A program made the position numbers and the translations under genes. DNA of 64,000 nucleotides from Metridium senile (taxonomy: Eukaryota; Cnidaria; Anthozoa; Actiniaria; Metridiidae). Below, in pieces: positions 11,163-46,880 of this stretch. The notes below the pieces were generated by a model. That model was given only the letters and a program-made list of their open reading frames with translations, had not been told where the DNA came from and made no database searches. The stretch spans positions 11,204,831-11,268,830 of the forward strand of contig OX459100.1 of assembly GCA_949775045.1 (NCBI GenBank). Reading direction: 5' to 3'. Numbering within the stretch: the first letter of the stretch is position 1; every line of letters begins with the position of its first letter.

Positions 11163-11426
11163 TATACACCTATTTCAATTAACGTTGTCCATCTGGAATG
11201 GTTGATCTGAGACCGATAGGTATTGTGGGATCTCTATAAATTTCAAATACATTGTTTTAATCACACTTGAATGGTGCTGAATTACAGATAGCAGTATTTC
11301 AGAAGTAAATATTAATATTCAAGCGTGATTATAATAGTGCATTTGCAGTTTAACGAGCTCCCACAATTCCTATCGGTCTCAGATCAACCATTCCAGATGG
11401 ACAACGTTAATTGAAATAGGTGTATA
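11163..11426. mobile_element. MITE, TATACACCTATTTCAA ends with a different core
   Basis: TATACACCTATTTCAATTAA is inverted at 11407-11426. The arms continue through GTTGTCCATCTGGAATGG and GATCTGAGACCGATAGG. The core is unlike the 2465 and 9326 copies. Confidence 0.8.
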
Positions 11427-11506
11427 ACCTGACATGCATTATCATTATTTTGTTTTTACACCATGTAGTAGCTATCAGTTAAGTTCAATAGCTGCAACAC
11501 AAAAGG

Positions 11507-11586
11507 TAGTCTCCCTCGCAGCCGGTATTAGTGCATGTGGTGAGGGACAGGAAGCCCGACACTAATAACGGCTGCGAGGGAGACTA
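11507..11586. repeat. 80-bp hairpin (TAGTCTCCCTCGCAGCCG)
   Basis: TAGTCTCCCTCGCAGCCG then TATTAGTG is inverted at 11561-11586 around a short loop. Likely a small MITE. Confidence 0.7.
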
Positions 11587-11589
11587 CAC

Positions 11590-12530
11590 AAAAGGAGAAA
11601 CAAATTAAAGTGTATGCCTTCCCTTCTCTCTCTCCCCAGTTCCTCACTTTCCTTATCCCTCCCCCTCCCCCTAGAGAGCCGCTACGCAGGCTAGAATATT
11701 CTCAAAAGACACGATAAAACTGGTTTTATGCTTGATCACGTGACATATGCTTTACAAAAAGGGATCAGCTATATATCTAGTAACCTTGACTACCGAAAAC
11801 TGAATTGCAATGTACGTGGATGTACATTTGGTGCTTGTGTGCCGTTTCGAAAGTATTCACTTTAAATAGCTGGTACAGAAACATTATTGGGCAATGAGGT
11901 AGAAAAAAATAACAATGATTCGAAACCATATTTCGATCTTAATATACAATAAGCTTTTTAGTATTTAGTTTCCAATATTCAACACGTTATAAAATAAATT
12001 CTGAACACGGTTATCTCTAAATAGAGGATAGGTAATATAATGAAATTTGTAACACGTACCGTAAAAAATGTTGACTTAGCCATTCGTTGAGATAACTACA
12101 CGGTGGCGCGAGCGAGTGTTTTAGTTTCCGGTAATATAATAATTGCTCATATTGTTAGACTTGATTGTTGGTAACGAATTAAAAGGACCATGCTCAGTTT
12201 GCTGCAATCATGTGCGAGATACCTTGGGACATTACCCGGTTTTCACGTGAAAAAAACTTCAATAAAAATTTCACGTCCCCCTCTTCCCCGAATCAATGTT
12301 GATTTTTTTGAATGTGAAATAGTTCTCATGACACAAAATAAACACAAAACTATAGCTTCCTCATAGCAGCTAGAGCATTAAATTACGACAATACAAATTA
12401 TAAATTATACAGTTTTATACAGTTTTATATGAATATCAACATTCTCATGTATATTTGTAAATATGTATATGTTCAAGCATATTTTATCTTATTATTCAAT
12501 GTACCATAATTATTATATGTTATATTTACG
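11590..12530. other. Intergenic, no gene seen
   Basis: AT-rich spacer between EDC4 and the WWP1-like gene. It holds one fragment of the 8752-type element (12029-12082) and no convincing exon. Confidence 0.5.
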
Positions 12531-12534
12531 CAAT

Positions 12535-12592
12535 TCAGCTTTAGCTGCGATGTAATTTATTTTAATAAAGCATCTATCTATCTATCATGAGA
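12535..12592 (+). repeat. Retroelement-like 3' tail with (ATCT)n
   Basis: TTTAGCTGCGATGTAATTTA leads to AATAAAG and then a short TCTATCTATC run, like the 3' end of a LINE or SINE. The body upstream is not recognisable. Confidence 0.4.
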
Positions 12593-12839
12593 AAGGCCAA
12601 ACAATAGGGGGTTGCCAAAGAAAATTTATTGTTATACTTCAAATAAAAACGGTTATAAAAATGGTACAATTTCCCAACAATTTTGAACATGCATGACTGG
12701 AGCTTGTTTCATGTTTGTGTGATGAATCGAAAATCAAACCCAAATAGACTGGTGCAAATAGAGCCCACCTACTCCCATCTTAGTGCTTTGTACGTCACGT
12801 TCGACGTTTAGCAATTCGTTTCATACTCGAAGATACAAT

Positions 12840-12960
12840 TGATCATGATTATCACCGTCTTCTTCATCATTATCATCATCATCATCACCACCAATATTAA
12901 TATCCTCATCATTATTAGTATTAGTATTATTAGTATTACCATTTTAATCACTTTTAGCAT
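12840..12960. repeat. ATC/ATT microsatellite
   Basis: Imperfect ATCATT and TTAGTA units about 150 bp upstream of the candidate promoter. Confidence 0.7.
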
Positions 12961-13104
12961 CATCGGATATCTAAATATAAAATATCTATCAATTAGAATC
13001 AAACGGTTCTTTATTCATAGCGCCAATGAATAATTCAAATTCCGGAATATCACTATGAGGAAGTGTTTTTTATTAAATCAAGCCTTACAGGGGAGGGCTG
13101 AGAT

Positions 13105-13392
13105 GACTTTTCGTCCCCAAATGACGTCATTCTATTTTTGGTCACGTGCTTTGCGCAGTCGAGACGGTCACAAAATTATTGAAGTCGGATTGTTGTTGGA
13201 CTGTTTGGGGTTTCGTTGCAAAAATCCCTGAATTTGCCTCCATCGACCGCTCAAACGGAGGCTTTTGTATATCAAATCAACTATAGGATAATTGTTGCTG
13301 CTTATCAAGTAGAAATTACCGTGCTAGGAGCACGATAACACAGCGAAAAGTTGGAAGCAAGACGGTGAACACAGAACCTTGTTCACATTTCC
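13105..13392 (+). promoter_or_regulatory. Candidate promoter and 5' UTR exon of the WWP1-like gene
   Basis: A full palindromic CRE, ATGACGTCAT (13121-13130), is followed at 13143 by an E-box, CACGTG. Non-repetitive, relatively GC-rich DNA runs to a good donor, CC|GTAAGT, at 13393. It lies 3.8 kb upstream of the first coding exon on the same strand. The stretch has no ATG frame opening into that exon, so any exon here would be non-coding. Both the promoter call and the exon start are inference. Confidence 0.35.
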
Positions 13393-14860
13393 GTAAGTTT
13401 TGCTGACAACACAAACACGAATGTTTCTGCTTTTGGCTGCTCAATTGGAACCCAAAACAAGGCATTTTACTATCTGGAGTATTTGGAAGCTCATTTGCTT
13501 CGTTGGAAGTGTCAAGCTAGCGAAATATTTATGAAAGTTGGTCTTAAAATGTCCTGAGTAAAACTGTGTTGGTGACAAATGCAAGGCTCTACTTTCGCAC
13601 AAGATTGAGCAAGATTTTCCTCGATTTTTTCACCTCTAAGGAGATCTGATCGGCTTGAGAATTGTCCTTGGTGATTTTAATGTGTGGTTTTATCTCCCTG
13701 TAGGAAATCTACTTGTATTCTGGGATGTAGCTAAGATACAGGGGAACAATTCGTGCTTAACGTCTTCGTCATAAACCAATTGGAAACTTGATTATAAGTT
13801 GCCATCTAAACGTTCCTTACCAAAATAGATCAACCATCTAATACAGGCAAGTGTTAAACCATCTTACTGGGAATATTACGATTTTCTATATTTATAATGA
13901 TATTCTTTATTAGCTAACTTTGTTGTGGATTAAGTTAAATCACACAAAGTCCCTCCCTGAGTCCAATTTATGTTTGACTAGTTCGTGCTGTTTAAGTTAT
14001 TTCGTATTAATGAAGCATTCTTGGCTTTTTTTCTACCTTTTTAGAATTTATTGGTAATATAAAACTTTAGAAAAAACGTCGTTTAGTTCGGAACTTACAG
14101 AATTCTTTGAAAAGAAAACTATTGGCTTACCCAGCGATGCGATGCGATCCCGATGGGCGCCATGTTTTATTTTGTTTCGTCGTTTATATAATCTTTCACT
14201 GTGTCTATCGGCAATCCTGCATCGTCTTTTCACGAAAAACAAAGACATGTTTATGATGTAACTGTGAGAACTGAAATCGTCTCGAATTCTGTATGCTTCG
14301 ATGGTTTTTTGAACTCGAGAACTCTTAAGAGAATTTTTCATCATGTCAATTTCGTGAAAATCTGCATGAATTTACAATGATCAAAGGTTTCAAGCCGTTC
14401 ATCACGACAGAATTCCAGCTATATATAATCTTAAAAATACCAAAAAAGTTTTTGAATGGTAGTTTACTCAGGAGTCTTTTGTTTGTTGTCAATCACAATT
14501 CAAATGAACATGATTGATCAGTTTTGATTGAAACAAATACACGCATGGAATACCTTTAGGTAGTTTTCTATTGTTGTTTTTGTGAGAAATACAAGTCAAA
14601 CCTGCACAATTAACTCTCTTTTGTACATATAACACCTGTTGGTTGAAATTACTACTTTACTCAATCTAAAAACCTGGACAGTTTATGACAAAAATTACTC
14701 TTTATTGTAGACAAAAATTTAGTTGAAATTCTATACTTCCAATCCAAAAAGTGTAATCGCGAGACTATACAAATCTACAAATCTTGTTGGACCATTTTGT
14801 AGAATACAAATTGTACTATCTTTATGTATCTTTTAATTAGCCCCCCGAAAATGTTAATTT
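13393..14860. other. First (UTR) intron candidate region, no coding seen
   Basis: Unique-looking DNA of moderate GC up to about 14350, including GATGCGATGCGATCCCGATG near 14136, then AT-rich. No frame recognisable as a protein. Confidence 0.4.
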
Positions 14861-14869
14861 GTGGAGCTA

Positions 14870-15420
14870 TTTAATTCTAGGGATCTTTGATTGGTCTTGT
14901 TTTAGTGTACAAATTATACTCTTGAAAGTGGCTATTATTTGATTTTGTATCTTTTAAAACTCATACAGGACACCTGATTTGTGTATCTGTAAAAATTTGA
15001 AGATCTTAAGCATGTTTGTTCTTGTTTTGGAGTACAAATTATACTGTTGAATCTAGCAATTAATATCATTGAATCTTAAAACTCATCCAGACTAGTTTGT
15101 TTGTGGAAGTATTTTAGTCTGCAAATCTCTAGGACATTTGTTCTTGTTTTAGAGTATACAGATTATACTATTGAATCTAGCAATTATTAACTTTGTATCT
15201 TTTAAAACTCATCCAGGATAGCTTCTTTAAGGAAGTATTTTAGACTGCAAATCTTTAGGACATTTGTTCTTGTTTTTTAGAGTATACAGATTATACTATT
15301 GAATCTAGCAATTATTAACTTTTTATCTTTTAAAACTCATCCAGGATAGCTTGTTTGTTGAAGTATTTTAATCTGCAAATCTTTAGGACGTTTGTTCTTG
15401 TTTTAGAGTGACTTAATGTG
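14870..15420. repeat. About 120-bp degenerate tandem repeat, 4-5 copies
   Basis: Recurring TTTTAAAACTCATCCAGGAT, then GGAAGTATTTTAGTCTGCAA, then TCTTGTTTTAGAGTATACAG. Copies diverge by substitutions and small indels. Confidence 0.75.
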
Positions 15421-15914
15421 ACTATTATTAATATTTCATTTTCTGTGAAAAAAAAAATCATATCCATTTACACTGGTAGAAGCATACATTTCCATTTGTT
15501 TGTTTATGTTAAAATCTACAAAAGTTCTTACAATGTTATTATATATTACAGTATTGTATTTTACTGGTGATTTTTAACAATGAGAAATGCAATTTTGGAA
15601 AAACTTTGACACTCGTTTCCTGCTAACAAAATTGCCTTAACGTTAATTCTGTTGTGTAAGTATTGTTGATACTAATTACCACTGCAAAGTGCATCGGCAA
15701 AGCCATTTTGTTCCAACAACTTTGGCATGTTGGTTCATGTTTGTGTGTAAGTGATAAACCTCTACAATACTGATACCAGATTGTTGTTGTAAAGGAAATT
15801 GAAAAAAAATTAATACTGATTGTATACTGATAGAAATGCCTTACTAGGTGCATCATTTTATTTTTTTAATACTTCACTGGTGTAAAAAAATGTTTTAAAA
15901 TGTTTTTAAAAAAA

Positions 15915-16223
15915 ACGTTTTGTGAAGAGACCAATTCAAATGTTTGGCACCACAAAATTAATGATTGTTCTTTATAATCATAACTGTGGTTCTGCAATAA
16001 TTATTTTAATACCATTCTGTAGCAGAGAAGGGTTTTTTTTTCAATAAATAAATGGATATTTTGCCTGGAATTTTTTGTCAAGAAACCATTTCAAATTTGT
16101 GGCACCATTTTACAAAGTTAATGATAGTTCTTTAGAATCATATCTGTAGTTCTGCACGAATTAATTTTTATACCATTCTGAAAGTAAAGAAAGTTTTTTC
16201 TCAATTTATGGATATTTTGCCTT
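15915..16223. repeat. About 160-bp direct duplication
   Basis: Two diverged copies sharing TTTGTGGCACCA-type, TTAATGATxGTTCTTTA, GTTCTGCAxxAATTA and ATGGATATTTTGCCT. Confidence 0.65.
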
Positions 16224-16673
16224 GACATTTGCATAACCTCTTGTAAAAACAACATTCCTTCATTGATTCTTGACACATGTATCAAATAGCAGTTTATGCA
16301 TACCTATTAATAGCTTAACAAGCATTGAGATGATGTGAAACTAACTTATCTTTTAGCACACAACATATTATACAATATATTATAGATATGAATATATTAC
16401 ATAACATTATCATCATTATTATTTTGTCTATACGCTATATAGTAGCTGGCAGTTGATTTGAGTAGCTACCAGTTGATATGAGTAGCTACAACATAGGAGA
16501 AAAAAAATTGTATCCAGAATATTCTCAAGACACCAACGAGATAACTTGGTCATATAACGGATATACTTTCATAAATAGCCAACCTTTTTGAGATATGCAA
16601 TAGTTATATTAACCTTTTTGAAAATCATCAGTGCATGAATAATTTTCCTTATTACGATAATTTAATAAGTCCT

Positions 16674-16984
16674 GCGTTACTTACAGTAAAAATGGTAACT
16701 TATAACACCATATAAAGAGAGTGTTACTTACTGTAAAAATGGTAACTTATAACACCATATAAAGAGAGTGTTACTTACTGTAAAAATGGTAACTTATAAC
16801 ACCATATAAAGAGAGTGTTACTTGCTGTAAAAATGGTAACTTATAACACCATATAAAGAGAGTGTTACTTACTGTAAAAATGGTAACTTATAACACCATA
16901 TAAAGAGAGTGTTACTTGCTGTAAAAATGGTAGCTTATACACAGTAAAAAGAGAGTGTTACTGTAAAATGGTAACTTATAGAGT
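16674..16984. repeat. 47-bp minisatellite, about 6 copies
   Basis: Unit GTGTTACTTACTGTAAAAAT then GGTAACTTATAACACCATAT then AAAGAGA, repeated with an exact 47-bp period. It ends about 220 bp before the first coding exon of the WWP1-like gene. Confidence 0.9.
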
Positions 16985-17207
16985 ACAAACATTAAAAGCG
17001 TGCAAAACAGGGATATTTTATGCTGTTTCTATTGTTTAATTAGAGTTATTTAGTACTAATTAGTACTACTTGTTTTACAGGACCTGGTTTAATATTTGCC
17101 ATCTACACTGTATAAAAGAGAGTGTTACTAATGTGTACTAATACTACTAACAACTACTAATCATAACCTAAACTAAACCACATTACTCAACAGAATCCTC
17201 TCCACAG

Positions 17208-41889
<24,682 letters not shown>

Positions 41890-41907
41890 TATCACCATGA
41901 TGATACA

Positions 41908-41913
41908 AATAAA
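41908..41913 (+). terminator. Candidate polyadenylation signal of the WWP1-like gene
   Basis: AATAAA 19 bp after the stop codon. It would give a very short 3' UTR, so a distal site (for example AATAAA near 42558 or 45402) may be used instead. Confidence 0.3.
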
Positions 41914-42109
41914 CAAATCACCTTAAGTACATCTTAAAAAAATAACTAATGAACTTAGGAACAGCTAATGAATCTAGGAATAAAGAGTTGCTAAACTCTT
42001 GAAGCATATTCAACAGTAGACAACTCAGCAGTCTTCCTCGTCCAAATGTGGAATAGTTTGATTCTTGTTCCCAGGCTCTTCTGGAAAGAGCTTTGTGGAA
42101 CTCATACTC

Positions 42110-42250
42110 TGTGAATACACTGAAACGAAACATGGCGACCAACTACTCTTTTTGACTAACCTCTTGTTCACATGGAAAACGTCATTGATGGTGTTTTTAC
42201 ATGTAAGTTAAGCTAGTTAGTCAAGAACAATAGTTATTCAAAAAAGTCAA
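42110..42250. mobile_element. Diverged relative of the 19968 MITE
   Basis: ACTGAAACGAAACATGGCGA and TTGACTAACCTCTTGTTCAC face GTTAGTCAAGAACAATAGTT. The arms match the 19968 element in order. Confidence 0.5.
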
Positions 42251-42285
42251 CATGTGTCCTGAATATTTGTTCAAGTTAGGATACA

Positions 42286-42775
42286 ATAGACCTTTTCATT
42301 GTTCAACTCATCAACCTCAGCCTCAATAGCATGCAATATATTCTTTAGAATTTGACTACAGCCTCTTGGAATTTTGAAATATTTCAATTAGCTTCAATTG
42401 TTCAGGGTTCGTACGAGTCATGGAAATCCTGGAAAGTCATGGAATTTCGTATTTTCGTTTTCCAGGCCTGGAAAGTCATTGAATTTTGTTGAGGGTCATG
42501 GAAAGCCATTAAAAACAATGCTTATCCTGATACTAAAAATGTAACTTCTATTCCTTAAATAAACATGAAACTTTATGATAATTATTGGTCATGGAAAATA
42601 ATGAAAAAGTCATGAAAAGTACTGGAATTTAGAAACTTTAAAAAAGTATGAACCCTGTTGTTTGATAATGTGCACATTCCTTAAATTACTGCAAGCTGTA
42701 GTTAAATTGTAAAGAATATATTACATGCCACCACGGCTGAGGTTGTGGACTTGAACTGTGAAAAAGGACTTTTAG
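42286..42775. mobile_element. MITE (AGACCTTTTCA / TGAAAAAGGAC ends) carrying a nested element
   Basis: ACCTTTTCATTGTTCAA then CCTCAGCC and GCAATATATTCTTTAGAAT at the left are inverted at 42680-42775. A GGGTTCGTACG element (42404-42657) interrupts the centre. Confidence 0.75.
42404..42657. mobile_element. AGGGTTCGTACG element, nested
   Basis: CAGGGTTCGTACGAGTCATGG at one end and GTATGAACCCTG at the other; the body is TCATGGAAA/CCTGGAAAGTCAT units. It resembles 10386-10709. Confidence 0.65.
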
Positions 42776-42950
42776 TGCACTATTTTTTATCTAGTGCTTT
42801 ACTATCTGCCATGATTGCCACCATTGTTAGTTTTTGTTGATCTAGTTGTGTTAAGCATCTTTGTTAAACGAGTCATCCACATAGAATGAATCAAAATGTG
42901 ATGACCAGCCATTGGCGACTGCTTGCCTTCATGTTTATGTCAAAATACAA

Positions 42951-43166
42951 TGAAGTACTCCAGTTCCATGTTACCACCGCTGTACTATCTGACAAAAGGC
43001 GCATTTGCACAGGGATAATTAGATTCTGAGTAAATTCAAATGTGTTTGCTATTGTCTAGCGGTAGTATTTTCCCGTGCTTGGCTTGGAATTTGTGGATAT
43101 TTTTACTGTGCAAATGTGCCTTTTGTCAAATAGTACAGCAGTGCTAGATAACATGAAACTGGAGTA
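42951..43166. mobile_element. MITE palindrome (ACTCCAGTTCCATGTTA arms)
   Basis: GTACTCCAGTTCCATGTTA and GTACTATCTGACAAAAGGCG at the left; TTTTGTCAAATAGTACAGCA and AACATGAAACTGGAGTA at the right. Confidence 0.75.
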
Positions 43167-43327
43167 TTATTTTAGCTTGTATGTCTTATTTATCCAAAAC
43201 AACTATTCCACTTTGTTTCTATTTGGTGAGGTTTCTTAGTTTAGAAAAATAGCTTTTGAAATTGGTCACCAAATTTTGAATTGGTGTATGATATGTGAGA
43301 CTAGTCAGTCAAAGACAGGTTCCTTAA

Positions 43328-43612
43328 CATACACCTAATTCAGTAATCTTTGTCGCAATCAAACCTGCAGTCCACACTCTGAAGCTTGCAAATGATGCTC
43401 TTGTTAATGATTTATTCATGGCGTATTTTGGTTTGTACGTGTTTGTGTTATAGGACCTTAACATGTTGTTACAGTGGTAGATGCTGAACCAAATATTTCT
43501 TGAAAAAGCTTTTATAATCAACAAGTCGACATTACCAACATCCTTTGCAGCCATCGGACTGTTGACTGTGATTTTGGCAGCGACAACTATTTTTTAATGG
43601 ATATATGCATGT
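43328..43612. mobile_element. MITE, TACACCTAxTTCA family (diverged)
   Basis: ATACACCTAATTCAGTAA starts it. The inner CAGTCCACACTCTGAAGCTT matches the 2465 copy. The right end, GGATATATGCA, is decayed. Confidence 0.6.
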
Positions 43613-43621
43613 TTGTAAAAA

Positions 43622-43745
43622 GTAAATGTCAACCTTCTTGTTTGAGATATATTTTTCAAGCTTTTATGTCTTAGTGCTTATCATCAGGAATTGCACGAAG
43701 GCCAAAAGCTTGGAAAATATATCTTGAACAAAAAAGTTTAAGAAG
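43622..43745. repeat. Imperfect hairpin
   Basis: AACCTTCTTGTTTGAGATAT and TTTTTCAAGCTTTTATG at the left; AAAAGCTTGGAAAATATATC then TTGAACAAAAAAGTTTA at the right. Confidence 0.55.
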
Positions 43746-44030
43746 CATTTGCATTTTACAAATTACAGCTTTTGAAATATGCTGTTTGTCATTGGGTCCG
43801 TTATGAAAAGGATATTCCTCCCTCTGTATTATAGACTGAACATTCTGCACCACAGCGTATAGTTAACAATTAAGTGTACTAATCTCTATTTTTAATAATA
43901 TAAAAGAATTAACAGGGAAAGTGATTATGATCTTATGCATTGAGTTTGATGAGGTCTGTCCAAGGAACTGTATAGATTAAGAATGAAGAGTGAATGGTTT
44001 AATGTGATGTGTTGTGATTGTTATTGTCCA

Positions 44031-44157
44031 GGGGCCGGTTATACGAAGGGTGAATAGTGCTATCCACTGGATAAATCCTTATCCAGCGGATGAAACCTAT
44101 GCAGTAAATAACTTTTATCCACGGATAACTTTATCCACCATTTGTACAACTGGCCCC
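44031..44157. mobile_element. MITE, GGGGCCGGTTxTAC ends
   Basis: GGGGCCGGTTATACGAA at the left; TTGTACAACTGGCCCC at the right. The inner TTATCCACGGATAA-type sequence is self-complementary. 127 bp. Confidence 0.8.
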
Positions 44158-44159
44158 AG

Positions 44160-45725
44160 GTGTTAAAAGACCTTTCCTGAATTCACTTGGATGATCACAA
44201 GACAAAGGTTTCAAGTTGATACTGAACTTGATTCTTTTATTTATCAAGGCCAACATGGACTTGAAACCATTGTTTTGTTATCATCAAAGCAAATTCGGAA
44301 AAGGTGTATTGAGTCTTGAGAAAGACTGTTGGTGTTGATGTCTCTCATCTCGACAACCTCAGTGAGTGAAAGGTAAATAAAAGTTACTCTGATACTTCTG
44401 CTCATGTTGTTGAAACAGCAAACACCATCAGTCTTTCTCAGGACTGCTGCACAACCAGACATTCTCAACTTTTCACCATATTGTGGTTTTCGGATAACTT
44501 TTGAGTTTAAATGGCAACGGTGAATTGGCTGTTTTACTTCTGTCAATCAAAACTCCTACTTTTACAAGACTTGGCTAGCCCACAAAACAGAGAAGCAAAA
44601 ACTATCCACAATGACCAGTCATGTGACCAGTCATATGGCCAGTCATGTGACCAGTCGTGACCAGTCATATGGCCAGTGATGTGACCAGTCATGACTTCAG
44701 GATAGTACTTTTGTTTCCTTAGAAACACTGATGGATTCTATTAGTTGTCAATTTTTCTTGTAGCCATTTTTGTTAATCAAGGGGCTCCTTCTATGTGTAC
44801 CGTGTACCAACACAGTCTACGTAATTCAATAGAAACAACAAAAGACTTAAAGTTAAATAAACAATATATAGAACACAGCAGCTTAAAAAGAATACAAAAG
44901 GTTACCATTACAGGGGCCCACTTTTGCTTGTATCAAATGATCAAATCTGTACTTCACCCAGCTTTCATTCGATGCCTGGTTATAACATTTCAATATGGCC
45001 GACATATATTTCCAGAGTGGACAGCTATTTTCTAACTTAAAACTACTACATGAGTCTAGATTGACATATTTTTTGGTAAAAACCTGTTGCGAACACAGCC
45101 TTTTTATAACAGCAAGCTTCTTTAAAAGAATAACTAATCAAAGAATAATTTTTTGGAGTGATAAAAAGTATAGCAAAAAAATATCTTGAATGTTGTTGAT
45201 ATGGTGACTATTATGGTTGCCTAGAGACAATCTCACAATCCAATTCTGCGGTAAATAAGTCTTTTACTCACTGAGGATTAGGAGGATGACAATTTCTGCA
45301 GTAGGGGAGGGGTGGGTAGGGAGTACAATGATCAAATTTAGGTTAAGAGAATAGAAATTGTACAATGCAAGTTTTGTGTAAATGTGAATGAACAGTAAAT
45401 AAAATCACATATTAGTAAAGGTGTCTTTGTTCTTCTACATCCATTACTGGGTAATACATGTGCACGTGCACCAACCTCGTTCCCATGAAGGAAAATCAAG
45501 TACTCCCACTTGATAAATATGTGCTGAAATACATCCTAAAATCAGTTTTTTTGTTTTCTTATCAAAACTGCAAGTTTAGCAACAGATTTAAATAAAATAT
45601 CAAAAAAACAATTTGGGGTTTATTTTAGCAGACAAAATATTTTGATAACAAATTGAGGCTTGGACTATGCAAATGCGCCTTTATGATGATCTTCTTATTA
45701 TTATAATTGAATGACTGCAGTATAA
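44160..45725. other. Intergenic, no gene seen
   Basis: It includes an inverted pair with TTGAGAAAGACTG (44313) and CAGTCTTTCTCA (44429), also found near 21607 and 25540. There are about six short GACCAGTCATGTGACCAGTC-type copies at 44608-44693, and a G-rich patch near 45300. No coding was recognised. Confidence 0.5.
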
Positions 45726-46000
45726 ATCAATATACACCCTTCCCGAGAAACTTTGTCACCCTTGAAGGGAAAAGCCTACAAGTTAGTAGCGCAGGGGACT
45801 ATGGGTAACCTATGTAAATTTTCTTAGGACACAGGGATTTCATGGCCACATTGCTACACTTCTACATGTCAATCTGTTATTGAGAAATGACCGTTTTGAC
45901 TTATCAAACAACCTGACAAAAATGGTGTTCCAAATGCACATTTAATTTCTGAAGTGATCCATGATCCTTTGCGCCACTAGCTTGTTTGCTTTTCGACGGG
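45726..46000. mobile_element. MITE, TATACACCCTTxCCGAGAAA family (right end lost)
   Basis: ATATACACCCTTCCCGAGAA then ACTTTGTCACCCTTGAA at the left. The body corresponds, in inverse orientation, to the complete copy at 62167-62458. Confidence 0.7.
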
Positions 46001-46280
46001 TGACAAACAACAATAATGCAACTTGTTGTGCGACACAGACAGGATATGTTAAGGATAAGAAAGATGATTTGGGGAGGGGGTATACAGAGAGGGATGAGGT
46101 ATGCTATATTGTAAACACCTCAACTTTTACTATTACAAATATTGTACTGCTAAATACTTCTATAAAGCATGATGATGATGACACAATGATGATGATGATC
46201 ATCATTATAATGATGATGTTCATGATTCTTGTTATTGATAGAGATGATAATGATAGTATTTGACTTTGGTGAAATACTTA

Positions 46281-46490
46281 TACAGTGCGGACACTCCAAC
46301 CGGGACCACTTTAGATTAATTAATAATCAACCAATCATATTGCAGCTTTCAGTTCAAGAATGTTATGAGCGTGAGAACACTATAATTTGATTGGCTTATG
46401 CTGTTATCAGTTCAATCTCTGTCTGGATTGAATGTTTTTTGATTGGACGGTTTTGTCTAAGTGGTCCCAGTTGGAGTGTACCCACTGTAA
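46281..46490. mobile_element. MITE, TACAGTGxGGxxACTCC ends
   Basis: TACAGTGCGGACACTCCAAC then CGGGACCACTT at the left; AGTGGTCCCAGTTGGAGTGT then CCACTGTAA at the right. Confidence 0.75.
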
Positions 46491-46880
46491 ATATACTTCT
46501 ATAAACCATGATGATGGTGATGACACGGTGATGTTTATGATGTTCTATGTTACTGCAGATAGTGAAAATTCTCAAAGTGCAGAAATACTTCTAAAAACCA
46601 TATATGTCAGATGACATATGATGATGATACATTTCATTCAACTTCTTCTTGATAACTTCTAATTCCAATAAAAATACCTAAAGATGAATCCCAATGTTTA
46701 CATTATCATACGGGACATCACAACGTCGTTAATTACCATACTAGTCGCGTGATGGTTTGGTCTTGAAATCTACAACATGTCAAAACCTCTCAGCCAAAAT
46801 ACCCGTCAAATTACTGAAATTGTAGTGTGGATTGGGTTTATTCAGACGCAAATACATTCTACATTAGATGTTTACGTAGC

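Noticed and set aside
14048..14344. 98-codon minus-strand frame
   Set aside because: No recognisable family, no splice context, and it lies in the presumed first intron.
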